Part shown: in pieces, positions 34,526 to 43,916 of the stretch
How positions within the stretch are numbered: position 1 is the stretch's first letter
How the letters are laid out: every line of letters starts with the position of its first letter
Assembly (NCBI GenBank): GCA_910585285.1
Contig: CAJUDL010000028.1
Coordinates: forward strand, 1 to 50,132
Direction: 5' to 3'
Length of the DNA stretch: 50,132 nucleotides
Source: an uncultured Muribaculaceae bacterium
GTDB taxonomy: Bacteria; Bacteroidota; Bacteroidia; Bacteroidales; Muribaculaceae
The notes under the pieces: model-generated
Database searches by the model: none
What the model was told of the DNA's origin: nothing
Seen by the model: only the letters and a program-made list of their open reading frames with translations
Translations under genes and position numbers: made by a program

Positions 34526-36462
34526 ATTCCAATACACTCGCTGTTCCGGCAATCTCCGTAGCCACAGGAATAGTTATTTCCTCATTTATAGGAAATGGCT
34601 TTATCGTGGGGTTTATTTTGTTACTTATAGCTGTCGCCATCTATATTGCAATCTTATATTCCGGCAAGGATCCAATTAAAGCATATCGATTCAGATTATT
34701 CCATTATTCATGGCTTGCTCTGGCATTTATAGGAACAGGGATAATATTTGCTGAAATTCATAAACCGGATACTCTTTCAGTTGATAATAAAAAAGCGGAA
34801 TCAATTTTCGGTACCGTCAAAGATATTTCCGAGAAAGCATCAGGAGACTTACTCACGCTTGATGTTCACAAAATTTGCTGGTCAACGGCACATACAAATG
34901 ATTTCAGCAATCTTACAATCAATGTTAAATGCATAGGCTCAGACGCAGGATGCTCTATTGGCGACAATATAGTATTTCCAGCCACAATCCGATCTATTGA
35001 GGACAATCCTAACTCATTCTCTTCTGGATATAAGAGAATAATGAATTCTAAGGGGATATTTTATACCTGTAATGTATATGACGGAAATATCAAGGTTGAA
35101 GATCACAATTCTTCCATTATGTCTCTTTCGCGCAAGATACGCAACAATCTTGAAGTCTATATCGAGAATACTCATTTGTCGAAAGATACCCAGAATTTTT
35201 TGATTACAGTGCTTCTTGGAGATCGAAATTATCTCGACTCTTCAACCCGAGACATATTTGCAGATGCTGGAGTTGCTCATGTTCTCGCACTCAGCGGTAT
35301 GCATATGGCTATCATCGGAGGTATTTTTCTGTTTCTGCTTTTCCCATTTAATTTCGTCGGCAGATATAAGATACGCTTTTTATTGGCTGCGGCGATGCTG
35401 TGGGTATATGCTTTTATAACCGGGATGGCTCCATCAACTGTAAGAGCTTGCATTATGGTTTCGTTTGCTACAATCGCAATAATTCTTGAACGTAAACGAT
35501 ATGTTTTCAACTCTCTTTTTGCTGCGACCCTGATAATTCTTCTCTTCTCGCCTCTCACTTTATTTGACATAGGTTTTCAACTCAGTTTTGTGTGTGTCGC
35601 ATCTCTTGCTGCATTTGCATCGCATGTCAATCCTTTCGATCATAAGACTAATCCAAAGTCATATAGAATAGCGGCAATATTCGCAGCCACCATGGTTGCC
35701 ACATTAGGAAGCTGGATAATTACTGCATATTACTTCAAATCGTTCCCCCTGGCATTTATTCCCGCGAATATTCTTATACTTCCCATCCTGCCTTTCTATA
35801 TTGCCCTTGCCCTGATACATCTTTTGCTTGCACATTGTGGAGTTGATTTGTATTTTATGAGTTGGATTCTCGACTCGACGTTTGAGGGATTAAAAATTTT
35901 CTTGAAATGGATAGGCAGTGGGAATGTAATTCATCCGGACATTAGTTATGAAACATTAATCTTGTGGATCACTGGATTAACACTGGCAGGTCTATTCTTA
36001 AATGTGAAACGATGGAAACCATTAATGGTTTCGGGAATAACACTGATGATAATCTCAGTGTTGATTATACCCCTTCAAGCCGATAGAATACCTGATGATA
36101 GTTTCATAATTACCAACAATTATCGCAATGTTGCCATAAATATCAAGAAAGGAAATGAAGAGGAACAGGTTATAATGGATAAAGGTAAGATATCCAGTAC
36201 AAATATCGGCAAGTCATCAATCATAACAATCGATTGCAACCTTCCGGAAACAATTACCCCCTGCAAATGCGATTATCTCGTAATTGCAGGAGGCTATAAA
36301 GGTAATATAATGGATGTTTCCAAGATATTCAAACCTTCAAGAATTGTGATTCATCCCTCGGTCAGGCGCAAAAGAGAAAACTCTTATATCAATGAAGCCC
36401 GGGATCTTGGAATTGATTGTCATTCAATAAGACATGACAAACCATTGAAGGTTATTATCTGA
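34501..36462 (+). CDS. comEC: ComEC/Rec2 family DNA-uptake channel protein
   Basis: Inner-membrane channel family that passes single-stranded DNA into the cytoplasm. The frame begins with GTG at 34501, inside aroE, giving 653 aa. An N-terminal pair of helices and the DUF4131 domain (residues 15-190) are followed by the competence domain with many membrane helices. The conserved VLALSGMHMAIIGG is at about residues 260-273 and TGMAPSTVRACIMV at about 307-320. The last 130 residues are soluble but lack the HxHxDH zinc motif of the metallo-beta-lactamase-like domain of B. subtilis ComEC. Its 3' end overlaps the convergent DUF4293 gene by 8 bp. Natural competence is not shown by this alone. Confidence 0.9.
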   Translation: MEDLERTLNSNTLAVPAISVATGIVISSFIGNGFIVGFILLLIAVAIYIAILYSGKDPIKAYRFRLFHYSWLALAFIGTGIIFAEIHKPDTLSVDNKKAESIFGTVKDISEKASGDLLTLDVHKICWSTAHTNDFSNLTINVKCIGSDAGCSIGDNIVFPATIRSIEDNPNSFSSGYKRIMNSKGIFYTCNVYDGNIKVEDHNSSIMSLSRKIRNNLEVYIENTHLSKDTQNFLITVLLGDRNYLDSSTRDIFADAGVAHVLALSGMHMAIIGGIFLFLLFPFNFVGRYKIRFLLAAAMLWVYAFITGMAPSTVRACIMVSFATIAIILERKRYVFNSLFAATLIILLFSPLTLFDIGFQLSFVCVASLAAFASHVNPFDHKTNPKSYRIAAIFAATMVATLGSWIITAYYFKSFPLAFIPANILILPILPFYIALALIHLLLAHCGVDLYFMSWILDSTFEGLKIFLKWIGSGNVIHPDISYETLILWITGLTLAGLFLNVKRWKPLMVSGITLMIISVLIIPLQADRIPDDSFIITNNYRNVAINIKKGNEEEQVIMDKGKISSTNIGKSSIITIDCNLPETITPCKCDYLVIAGGYKGNIMDVSKIFKPSRIVIHPSVRRKRENSYINEARDLGIDCHSIRHDKPLKVII

Positions 36463-36925
36463 TGCGATCGACAGATCGAAGCATCTTCTGATCTGCATTT
36501 ATACGGCTGTATGCCATCACGAGTGCTATTACAGCAATCACCGGGGCAATGATCAATGAAGACCAACTTACCGAAATTCCATCAAATGTGCAATAACCAT
36601 AGCCACAACCTATCGACACAGCAGCAAGTATAAAGAGAATCCCGATAAGACATAATGTTTTCTGCAAACGCAAATTCTTGAAAAGAAATATATCGATCAA
36701 TGGGATAATGGCACACATCAATGATACGATGAAGAATGACCAGGTGTGCATATAATATCCGGATGCCGCTCCATTGGTAGTCTCACCCTCGATACAAAAT
36801 CCGAGAGTTGTGAAATTTAAAGTATAATCCGAAAGCTGGATCTGACCAAGGGAGAGAAATGAAAATGTGGCCATTGCCACAGCCGCAACTAACAGCAGCA
36901 CTGATTGCCAACGTTGAATAACCAT
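36455..36925 (-). CDS. DUF4293 family small membrane protein
   Basis: A Bacteroidetes-specific membrane protein of unknown function. The 156 aa sequence begins MVIQRWQSVLLLVAAVAM, the typical start of the family. It has four hydrophobic helices at about 8-26, 64-83, 88-110 and 122-140, with an extracytoplasmic loop in the first half (LNFTTLGFCIEGETTNGAASGYYMHTW contains the variable part). The C-terminus is polar (SRINADQKMLRSVDRIR). It is transcribed toward comEC and overlaps it by 8 bp. No promoter of consensus form was identified in the repeat-rich region upstream. Confidence 0.82.
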   Translation of the reverse strand: MVIQRWQSVLLLVAAVAMATFSFLSLGQIQLSDYTLNFTTLGFCIEGETTNGAASGYYMHTWSFFIVSLMCAIIPLIDIFLFKNLRLQKTLCLIGILFILAAVSIGCGYGYCTFDGISVSWSSLIIAPVIAVIALVMAYSRINADQKMLRSVDRIR

Positions 36926-36963
36926 ATTTGTCTATTTCTTAATTAATCTATAAATAAATGTGT

Positions 36964-37250
36964 AAACTGCGCATTGAAATATTAAACCACAACTTTACGC
37001 TTGCGAAAGTTTAATAATATAACACAAAATTAATACATTTTAATCATATCGCAATATGGAAGTGCTTTAATTATTCAACTTTCGCAAGCGAAAAGTTGAA
37101 GTTTATAAGTTTAATTGCGCAGTGCGCAGTTTATGAGTTTATTTGTTTGATGCGAATAAATGAAAACTAAGTCATGTTCGCATCTGATAAACTTTTAAAC
37201 TTATAAACTCTTAAACTTTAAGTTGAAGCTTGCGAAACTTAAATGAATTA
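36964..37250. repeat. Cluster of related inverted repeats (three copies of an interspersed unit, nested stems)
   Basis: The gene-free stretch 36926-37340 holds three related copies of a unit containing CTTTCGCAAGCG: minus orientation at 36964-37018, plus at 37070-37133, and minus at 37218-37250. Nested around them are a perfect 15 bp inverted pair (37100-37114 with 37195-37209), an inner 8 bp pair GATGCGAA / TTCGCATC (37149-37156, 37177-37184), and TGCGCA-G-TGCGCA at 37116-37128. A related unit recurs at 49535-49587. No ORF of note and no exact consensus promoter for the TPR gene are visible. Confidence 0.65.
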
Positions 37251-37340
37251 TTGATTAAAATTTTTTGGCGTGAAATTTGTTAATTATTTACAGACTTTGA
37301 ATAAAACGGTGTCAGATTAGACATCTTGACTTATATAAAT

Positions 37341-39527
37341 ATGACATTAGAATCTTTAAAAGACAAAATATCAGAGGTTAAAAGATACCTTGATGAGAAT
37401 CGCGTGATCGAAAGTTTCGATTTTCTTGAGAAAATATCGCAAGAAGAGGGAAATTTCCAGGCATCCGATAGCCTGAAAAGCCTGAGACAGACCTACGGAT
37501 ACATGATACATTATCTTATTGAAGGTCTGGATGATCCCACCCGCCAGGATGTTTATGACTCTACAGTCAGATCTCTTCGCGAGATTTGTGACAACTTGCT
37601 GATAGATAAGCTTTCAATTGAAAGTCCTTCTTTGTATTATTCAACTTCAAGAATATGCAAACACAGAAACAACTCTTTTGATAATATCTGGCACCGCATC
37701 ATAGAAATAGATGCCAACATAGATCTGGCACTTGCTGCCGATTCTGTCCCTGAAAGTCTTTATGTTGATAAAGACAATCTCATGCACCAACTTTTTGATA
37801 TTGTATGGACTGAAAGGAATAACAAAGAGCTGTGCGCTGCTCTCACAGATAAAGTGAATTTACCGTCAACAGAAAAGTCTTTGGCTCTATATCTTATATC
37901 CGCATTGACTCTGTCCCTTCTGGGAGTGTATGATAGAGACAAAATGCTTTCTCTTATTGAAATCTATGAGAATGCTCTTTCTGAAGAAATAGCTGCACAT
38001 TCTCTTGTTGGGATCGTCATGGCATTGAGAAGGCATAGCAAACGCATATATAGTGATAAAAATGTGCTTAATCGTTTGAAACTTTGGCAGGATTCTCTTG
38101 TTACTTACAGTCGTCTTCGCGGGGTTATTAAGGAAATCATCCGTACTCGCGACACAGACCGTGTGGCAGCAAAAATGCGAGATGAAGTAATACCGGAACT
38201 CATGAAAATGCGACCCGACATGCTTAAAAAAATGAGGGATTCCGCAATGGATTTTGAATCCGGAATGCTTGAAAATAATCCCGAATGGGAAGAAATGCTT
38301 GAGAAAAACGGATTGGCTGATAAAATGCGTGAGCTGACTGAAATGCAAAGTGAGGGCGCGGATCTAATGATGGTGACGTTTTCCAATCTAAAAGGTTTCC
38401 CATTTTTCAATGGAGTCAGCGCATGGTTCATGCCCTTTGATATGAACAATCCGGCTATAAAGATGGACAAAGAGAGCCGCAAACCTCTTGAAACGGTGTT
38501 TTCATTAGGTTCAGGCATGTGTGATTCCGATAAATATTCTCTCGTGTTCGCTTTCTCTGCAATGCCTGAACAGCAAAGAAAAATGATGTTGGGACAATTC
38601 GAGCAGCAACTCTCGCAAATGATGGAGAATGCTTCCGACCGACTTGAAAAACAATCTAACCCGGAATTTAATGCCGCAGCCGTTGTATTTATCAGAGAAT
38701 TATACCGATTCTTCCGTCTGTTTAGAAGAAAAGAGGAATTCGATGATCCATTTAAGGATCCGTTCAACTTCCTGGAGCTGCCTGTAATTGGAGAAATGAT
38801 GGCTGATGAGGAAATTATCACGATTATCGGTGAGTTTTATTTCAAACGTGGATATTATGATGAAGCGTTGGAACTTTTTAAAGCCATCGAAGATTCTAAA
38901 AAGGATGATCCATCCTACTGGGAAAAGGTTGGATTCGCTTATCAATCGCTAAAACAATACGACAAAGCGCTGGAGGCTTATCATAAATCTGAACTTCTTG
39001 GAGAACCGGGTCAGTGGCTTCTTAAGAAACTTGCATTTATAAACAAAAAATTAGGTAACTACAGGGAAGCGGCAGAGTATTATTCAAAATCCCTGTCAAG
39101 CGATCCCGACAACGTGTCGCTGATAATGAATACCGGTAATGCGTTGTCGGAGTCAGGAGATCTCCAGGGAGCGCTCCACTCTTATTATCATGCCAATTAT
39201 ATAAACCCGGACAATCCTAAAATATGGAAAGCCATAGCATGGACAGAGTTCTTGGCGGCCAATTTGAATAAAAGTACATCATATTATGATAAGATTCTTT
39301 TATCCTCTTCTGAACCAATAGACTTTCTGAACGCCGGTCATGTCAAATTAGCTTCAAAAAAAATAAAGGAAGCAATATCCTTATATAAAAAATCTGCCGA
39401 AAACAATATTAAGGATTTTGAAGCGTCATTCCTGGCAGATACCGACACTTTAAGCAATGCTGGTATCGACAAATTAACTCAGCATCTCATACTCGACTCA
39501 ATCAAACTGAATCATATACAAGAATAA
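37341..39527 (+). CDS. Tetratricopeptide-repeat protein, cytoplasmic, function unknown
   Basis: I place the start at the ATG at 37341 (MTLESLKDKISEVKRYL), giving 728 aa; the open frame reaches a TTG 15 bp upstream. There is no signal peptide or membrane helix. The first 480 residues are helical with acidic and methionine-rich stretches (for example MLGQFEQQLSQMMENASDRL) and resemble no family I can name. From about residue 495 to 690 there are four to six TPR units: EFYFKRGYYDEALELFKAIED, KVGFAYQSLKQYDKALEAYHK, KLAFINKKLGNYREAAEYYSK, and more degenerate ones. Such proteins usually scaffold complexes. It ends at a strong bidirectional terminator facing dnaA. Confidence 0.85.
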   Translation: MTLESLKDKISEVKRYLDENRVIESFDFLEKISQEEGNFQASDSLKSLRQTYGYMIHYLIEGLDDPTRQDVYDSTVRSLREICDNLLIDKLSIESPSLYYSTSRICKHRNNSFDNIWHRIIEIDANIDLALAADSVPESLYVDKDNLMHQLFDIVWTERNNKELCAALTDKVNLPSTEKSLALYLISALTLSLLGVYDRDKMLSLIEIYENALSEEIAAHSLVGIVMALRRHSKRIYSDKNVLNRLKLWQDSLVTYSRLRGVIKEIIRTRDTDRVAAKMRDEVIPELMKMRPDMLKKMRDSAMDFESGMLENNPEWEEMLEKNGLADKMRELTEMQSEGADLMMVTFSNLKGFPFFNGVSAWFMPFDMNNPAIKMDKESRKPLETVFSLGSGMCDSDKYSLVFAFSAMPEQQRKMMLGQFEQQLSQMMENASDRLEKQSNPEFNAAAVVFIRELYRFFRLFRRKEEFDDPFKDPFNFLELPVIGEMMADEEIITIIGEFYFKRGYYDEALELFKAIEDSKKDDPSYWEKVGFAYQSLKQYDKALEAYHKSELLGEPGQWLLKKLAFINKKLGNYREAAEYYSKSLSSDPDNVSLIMNTGNALSESGDLQGALHSYYHANYINPDNPKIWKAIAWTEFLAANLNKSTSYYDKILLSSSEPIDFLNAGHVKLASKKIKEAISLYKKSAENNIKDFEASFLADTDTLSNAGIDKLTQHLILDSIKLNHIQE

Positions 39528-39530
39528 AAT

Positions 39531-39561
39531 AAAAAAGAGAGCTCTATGAGCTCTCTTTTTT
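39531..39561. terminator. Bidirectional terminator between TPR gene and dnaA
   Basis: 14 bp perfect stem (A-run, GAGAGCTC / GAGCTCTC, T-run) with a 3-base loop. The A tract on one side and the T tract on the other allow it to stop both convergent transcripts. Confidence 0.88.
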
Positions 39562-39581
39562 ATTTTATGTAAATTGGTAAA

Positions 39582-40973
39582 TTATCTGAACAATTCACTC
39601 TCAATTGCTTCTAATGCCTCTGACAATTCTTTTGAATAAGGAAGCCTGTCAGTAATTGAGGATATACCGTGAAGCACAGTTGCATGCTTTCTGTTAAGTT
39701 TACTTCCGATTGCAGGTGATGAAAGCTGTGTGTGTTTATGCGACAAATACATTATCATCTGACGCGCATCAGCAATATCCCTTAATCTACTTTGAGAAAA
39801 AATTGCATCTGGATTGAGATTAAAATATTCTGCCGTGGTCTCGACAATCATATCAAAATTGATTGGCTTGCGTTCCGGTTTCTTTACCACATGGCTCATC
39901 ACTTCTTTTGCCAACTCCACTGACAAGGGTGCATTCTTAACGATTGCACGTGTTAGAAGACCATTCACTATGGTTTCAAGTTCGCGAACAGATCCATCAA
40001 TTTCGGATGCAATAGTATCAATCACATCCTCAGAAAGACCCAAACCATTCTTTTTCGATTTAAATTCAAGTATTTTCTTTCTAAGCTGATAGTCGGGATT
40101 CGGCAACGGTTCAACCACCCCCCATTTAAAACGGTCTATAAGACGATCCGCTATACCGTCAAGCTCCATAGGCGGACGATCGCAGGTGAAGATGATGTTC
40201 TTACGATTGCGCTGCAAATGATTGAATATGGGGAATAATGCTTCTGCCGTTCCAGTTTTATTAGACAATTCCTGAAGATCATCAAAAAGGATGACATCCA
40301 TCATCTGAAACCAGTTAATGAAACCAGGCACATCTTTTTTGATTGTGGCTTGCGCATATAAATTCTGAAAATGCTTCATGGGCACGAACAGAACTTTCGC
40401 GTTAGGATTGCGTTCTTTGATTCTTATTCCGATAGCCTGAATCAAGTGTGTTTTTCCCACGCCCACATTTCCATATAAAAAGAACGGATTAAATTCGGGC
40501 TTGCCAGGATTATCAGCAATATATTCAGCAATTGTTACAGGAAGCCTATTGCTCTCCCCTATGCAATAATTCTCAAAATTCAACGAATAATTTAACTGAG
40601 GATCAAAATCTACCTCACGTTTTTCAATCGGAACATTAGTATACGATCTAACAACCTTATTCTTTATAATATGAGATTGCTGAGGACTCTCAAGTCTTAC
40701 CTTGGCATTTTTGTCGTTTGACACAACATCAACTTCATAGGTAAGCCGGATCTGCTGACCGAAAATTCGTTTAAGGGCTTTAGAGAGTATATCATAGAAA
40801 TCGTCTTCATATTTCTCATAATAAAATTGAGACGGAAGACGCAGGGTGAGACAGTTGTCGGCAAATGCAATAGGCTTAGCACATGCAAACCATGTGTTAA
40901 AGCGATCTAAACCGATATTATCTTTTATCAGTTCAAGGCATTTGTTCCATTTATTTTGAAAGTCCATCTCCAT
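39582..40973 (-). CDS. dnaA: Chromosomal replication initiator DnaA
   Basis: AAA+ protein that opens oriC. The 463 aa protein has domain I (residues 1-80, WNKCLELIKDNIGLDRFNTWF) and a short linker. Walker A is GNVGVGKTH (168-176), Walker B is VILFDDLQ, and the sensor region follows. The C-terminal helix-turn-helix has the DnaA signature SKLNRKHATVLHGI. Full length. It stands alone, without dnaN or gyrB alongside. The 309 bp upstream (40974-41282) contains no cluster of TTATCCACA boxes, so the origin is not evident here. Confidence 0.97.
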   Translation of the reverse strand: MEMDFQNKWNKCLELIKDNIGLDRFNTWFACAKPIAFADNCLTLRLPSQFYYEKYEDDFYDILSKALKRIFGQQIRLTYEVDVVSNDKNAKVRLESPQQSHIIKNKVVRSYTNVPIEKREVDFDPQLNYSLNFENYCIGESNRLPVTIAEYIADNPGKPEFNPFFLYGNVGVGKTHLIQAIGIRIKERNPNAKVLFVPMKHFQNLYAQATIKKDVPGFINWFQMMDVILFDDLQELSNKTGTAEALFPIFNHLQRNRKNIIFTCDRPPMELDGIADRLIDRFKWGVVEPLPNPDYQLRKKILEFKSKKNGLGLSEDVIDTIASEIDGSVRELETIVNGLLTRAIVKNAPLSVELAKEVMSHVVKKPERKPINFDMIVETTAEYFNLNPDAIFSQSRLRDIADARQMIMYLSHKHTQLSSPAIGSKLNRKHATVLHGISSITDRLPYSKELSEALEAIESELFR

Positions 40974-41146
40974 TATCTCTCAGATTGGACTACAAAATAA
41001 TAACAAAATTTCCACAAAAAAAAATGATGTTTTGTTTGCAATTTATCATTAATTTATACGATATTGAATATCAACACATTGCACAAAAGTCCATAAAATT
41101 GCATATTCAATAGCATCCATACTGCCATATATTATTGATATATAGC

Positions 41147-41180
41147 AAATTGGCACTATCATTTTCGATAGTGCCAATTT
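41147..41180 (-). terminator. Hairpin terminator of the amidase-mlaD operon
   Basis: Perfect 14 bp stem (AAATTGGCACTATC / GATAGTGCCAATTT) with a 6-base loop. It lies in the 40974-41282 gap, about 100 bp past the mlaD stop. The T tail on the minus strand is short. The rest of this gap is AT-rich and, apart from the dnaA upstream region, shows nothing identifiable. Confidence 0.6.
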
Positions 41181-41282
41181 TAACATTCAAGTCGAAATTC
41201 TTTTAAAACCGCGCATTATAGATTTATAAAAATAATATTCTTATTTATAATCAGTCTAAATAAGCGGGAATGATAAACTATT

Positions 41283-42185
41283 CTATAAAAGTTTTATACT
41301 TATATAGCGTTTAGGATTTTTCTTTATATCCACAATCAGAGAATCAACATCGGCTGCAACCCTATTAAGCTTATTATACAATTCAGGATCATTCATAAGC
41401 ATACCTAATGTTGAATTTGGATCATTAAGTTGATTAGAGAATTTTGTAAGATTGTCTGTCAATGCGTTCACATTCTCTACAGTAGTGTTAAGAGGAAGTG
41501 ACTTCAGCTGTGCAGACAAAACGCCAAGATTAGAAGTGACGGTATCAAGCCCATGGCTGATAGATTTCACATTTCTCATAACAATCGGAAGATCCTTATT
41601 TATTGTAGAATTCAATCCATCTGTAGCATTCAAGACATTCCCCGTAATCCCGTCAAGTCTTTGAATTGACGAAATCAATGCGGGATCACCAGCAAGTTTA
41701 TTAAGATTATAGAGAAGAGAATCAACACGTGGTAGAATCTGATTTATTGCTGGCATAATATCTTCGCTGAGAGAAGACATCAAATCAGAAGTCTCAATTG
41801 ATTCAATATCACCTCCTACAGGAATTTTCTCTGCACTTTTACCTAATTTTATAGCAATAAAATTACCGCTCATAAGTGTCGATCCCATGGTGGCCCTTGA
41901 ATCTACAGGAATCCGAAGATTCTTATTCAATGCAAGCAATACCTTGATTTTCCCTGGGTTCTCATAATCAAACTGGATCTCACGGACTTGACCGACTTTA
42001 TATCCATCCACTGTTACTGGTGATGAAATCTCAAGACCGGCAACATTATCATACGATGCATAATAAAAATTGGCAGGACTAAAAAGATTGATACCTTTTA
42101 AATAGTCGATTCCGAAAATCAGAATGACAATCGCGGCAATCACACAAATTCCAATAATAAACTCTTTGTTAAATATTTTTTTCAT
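41283..42185 (-). CDS. MlaD/MCE-domain lipid transport protein
   Basis: Membrane-anchored periplasmic component of a lipid transporter. The 300 aa protein has one N-terminal helix (about 8-28) and an MCE domain (about 38-118: YYASYDNVAGLEISSPVTVDGYKVGQV ... MGSTLMSGNFIAIKLG). A long helical, leucine- and asparagine-rich C-terminal half (about 125-280) probably forms a coiled shaft. No MlaE permease or MlaF ATPase gene is in the window; in Bacteroidetes these are often encoded elsewhere. It follows the amidase gene by 34 bp, so the two likely form an operon. Confidence 0.9.
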   Translation of the reverse strand: MKKIFNKEFIIGICVIAAIVILIFGIDYLKGINLFSPANFYYASYDNVAGLEISSPVTVDGYKVGQVREIQFDYENPGKIKVLLALNKNLRIPVDSRATMGSTLMSGNFIAIKLGKSAEKIPVGGDIESIETSDLMSSLSEDIMPAINQILPRVDSLLYNLNKLAGDPALISSIQRLDGITGNVLNATDGLNSTINKDLPIVMRNVKSISHGLDTVTSNLGVLSAQLKSLPLNTTVENVNALTDNLTKFSNQLNDPNSTLGMLMNDPELYNKLNRVAADVDSLIVDIKKNPKRYISIKLL

Positions 42186-42219
42186 AACCTTTTAATTTCG
42201 AATTGATTCAACCTGATCA

Positions 42220-43758
42220 TCATTTCTGACTTTTTATTATGAAAGCGTCTGGAATTTTTTCTTTTACGATCTTAAGCAGATTTTCCATTTCATTTCTGTT
42301 CTCGCTTTCACCATAAGTATATTTATATAGATTGTTCTCTTTAAAAGACTTCACGGGAGTCAGACCGCAAAATCTTGGATTGTTTTGTTTCAAAATATCC
42401 GAGCTGGCGAGAATCTGAATCTTATACACTGTTTTGAGTTTCTCAACCTTCGAATGGTATCCAGAAATGGATTTATGTTTCTTCAGTGCAGTAACAGAGT
42501 TCACATCACCATCAGCAAGACCTGTTGAGCCATCTGAATTTAAAACTACAGTTTTGTTATTATAAATTCTCGTGGATTTTTTATTCTGTTTTTTATTCTG
42601 CTTTTTCTTATCAGATTTTTTTTTCTTTTTCCCTTTAGCTTCTTCAGACACACTTTCATCAGCTGCTATCACTGGTTCAGCTTCTTTAATTTCAACTACC
42701 GCCATGCGTTCATCTTCACGATGCAATGGAATGACAGCTGTCTCAACATTTCTTATTGCAGAAGCTTTCTTTGCTGCTTCCGAACGTCTTCTACGCTTTG
42801 TAAATGCGGAAGCAGGTTGTGATGATTTTTTATTTTCAATCTTCTTTTCAATAGGTTGTGAAGACGAAATCAGAGGTGTTGATGCCTGTAGGTCTGATTC
42901 TTTCTTGTCTGCTGCCTCAACATGCTCAGCGGCTGCTTTATCACCTTTTTTATTACCGATATATTTATCAACAGCCTTATATAAAGCTTCAGCAAGCTGA
43001 TTCTGCCCCTTCTCAGATCCCATGTATACTGCCGAGTTTGGATTACAGATAAAATCAAGCTCCACAAGGACGGATGGCATCGAAGTTGCCCATAACACCC
43101 AGAACCCCGCCTGTTTCACACCTCTGTCTCCTCTTGCAGCCTCTTTTACGAGATTCTTTTGCGCGAGATCTGCAAACTTGAGACTCTGACCAAGATTCTT
43201 TTTTTGAGCCATCTCAAAAATAATATACGATTCATCTTTTGAAGGATCAAAGCCGCTATATTTCTGCTCAAAATTCTTTTCCAGCTCAATAACCGAGTTT
43301 TCTCTACGCGCCACTTGAAGGTTGCTCTGATCCTTATGAAGACCGAGGGCATAGACTGAAGCTCCGTTGACTTTCTTTCTATTGGGGTTTGTCTTATCTA
43401 CAGAATTAGTATGAATGGAAATAAAAAGATTCCCTTTATTATCATTTGCGATTTTAGCACGGTCCTGAAGTGTGATGTAGGAATCATTGTCTCTGGTCAT
43501 TACAACCTTAACATTTTTCATTCCTTTCTTAATCTTGGCAGCAAGTTTTTTTGCAACTCCAAGGTTTATATCCTTCTCTTTTACATTATTATCAACAGCG
43601 CCGGCATCATGCCCCCCATGTCCCGGATCAATAACCAAAACAAACTCGTCACCTTTCTTTGGTGCATCATGAGCCTGTATATTCACAGTTGGGAATATAC
43701 TAAAGATTGATAGAATCGAAATTAATGATAATATACGTAGATTGCTTTTAAAATTCAT
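42220..43758 (-). CDS. N-acetylmuramoyl-L-alanine amidase (Amidase_3) with C-terminal SPOR-like domain
   Basis: Zinc amidase that separates peptide stems from glycan during cell division. The start is the ATG at 43758 (MNFKSNLRILSLISILSIF), giving 512 aa with a signal peptide ending near NIQA; a TTG lies 21 bp further out. The catalytic domain has zinc ligands His47 (DPGHGG), Glu61 and His116 (ISIHTN), and the catalytic Glu in VLVELDFICN. The middle (about 265-430) is Lys/Ser-rich low-complexity linker with KKKKKSDKKKQNKKQ. The C-terminal 70 residues (YKIQILAS...YKYTYGE...AFIIK) look like a SPOR-type domain that would target septal peptidoglycan. Confidence 0.92.
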   Translation of the reverse strand: MNFKSNLRILSLISILSIFSIFPTVNIQAHDAPKKGDEFVLVIDPGHGGHDAGAVDNNVKEKDINLGVAKKLAAKIKKGMKNVKVVMTRDNDSYITLQDRAKIANDNKGNLFISIHTNSVDKTNPNRKKVNGASVYALGLHKDQSNLQVARRENSVIELEKNFEQKYSGFDPSKDESYIIFEMAQKKNLGQSLKFADLAQKNLVKEAARGDRGVKQAGFWVLWATSMPSVLVELDFICNPNSAVYMGSEKGQNQLAEALYKAVDKYIGNKKGDKAAAEHVEAADKKESDLQASTPLISSSQPIEKKIENKKSSQPASAFTKRRRRSEAAKKASAIRNVETAVIPLHREDERMAVVEIKEAEPVIAADESVSEEAKGKKKKKSDKKKQNKKQNKKSTRIYNNKTVVLNSDGSTGLADGDVNSVTALKKHKSISGYHSKVEKLKTVYKIQILASSDILKQNNPRFCGLTPVKSFKENNLYKYTYGESENRNEMENLLKIVKEKIPDAFIIKSQK

Positions 43759-43865
43759 TTTCACAAAATTTATCTGCAAATATATCTCTTTTTTCGCAGC
43801 CTGAAAAAATATTTAAATTTTGTTAACGCAATTTTTTTACTTCTCATATTGCTCTGCCGCACGTT

Positions 43866-43896
43866 TTTGAAAAATGATCGCTAATTATTAAATTTG
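43866..43896 (+). promoter_or_regulatory. Bacteroidetes-type promoter for the methyltransferase gene
   Basis: TTTG at 43866-43869, 19 bp, then TAAATTTG at 43889-43896, an exact match to TTTG / TAnnTTTG. The leader would be about 15 bases. Confidence 0.7.
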
Positions 43897-43916
43897 TAGA
43901 AAATTTAGAATATATT

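Noticed and set aside
38105..38821. 238-codon minus-strand frame opposite the TPR gene
   Set aside because: Serine-rich antisense frame with no recognisable features, fully inside a supported gene.
40974..41282. Possible oriC next to dnaA
   Set aside because: The gap has AT-rich stretches and a strong hairpin, but no cluster of TTATCCACA-type boxes; the hairpin fits a terminator of the mlaD gene.
42600..42660. Low-complexity lysine run in the amidase as a sign of a frameshift or sequencing error
   Set aside because: The frame continues into a well-formed SPOR-like domain, and Lys-rich linkers are usual in this family.
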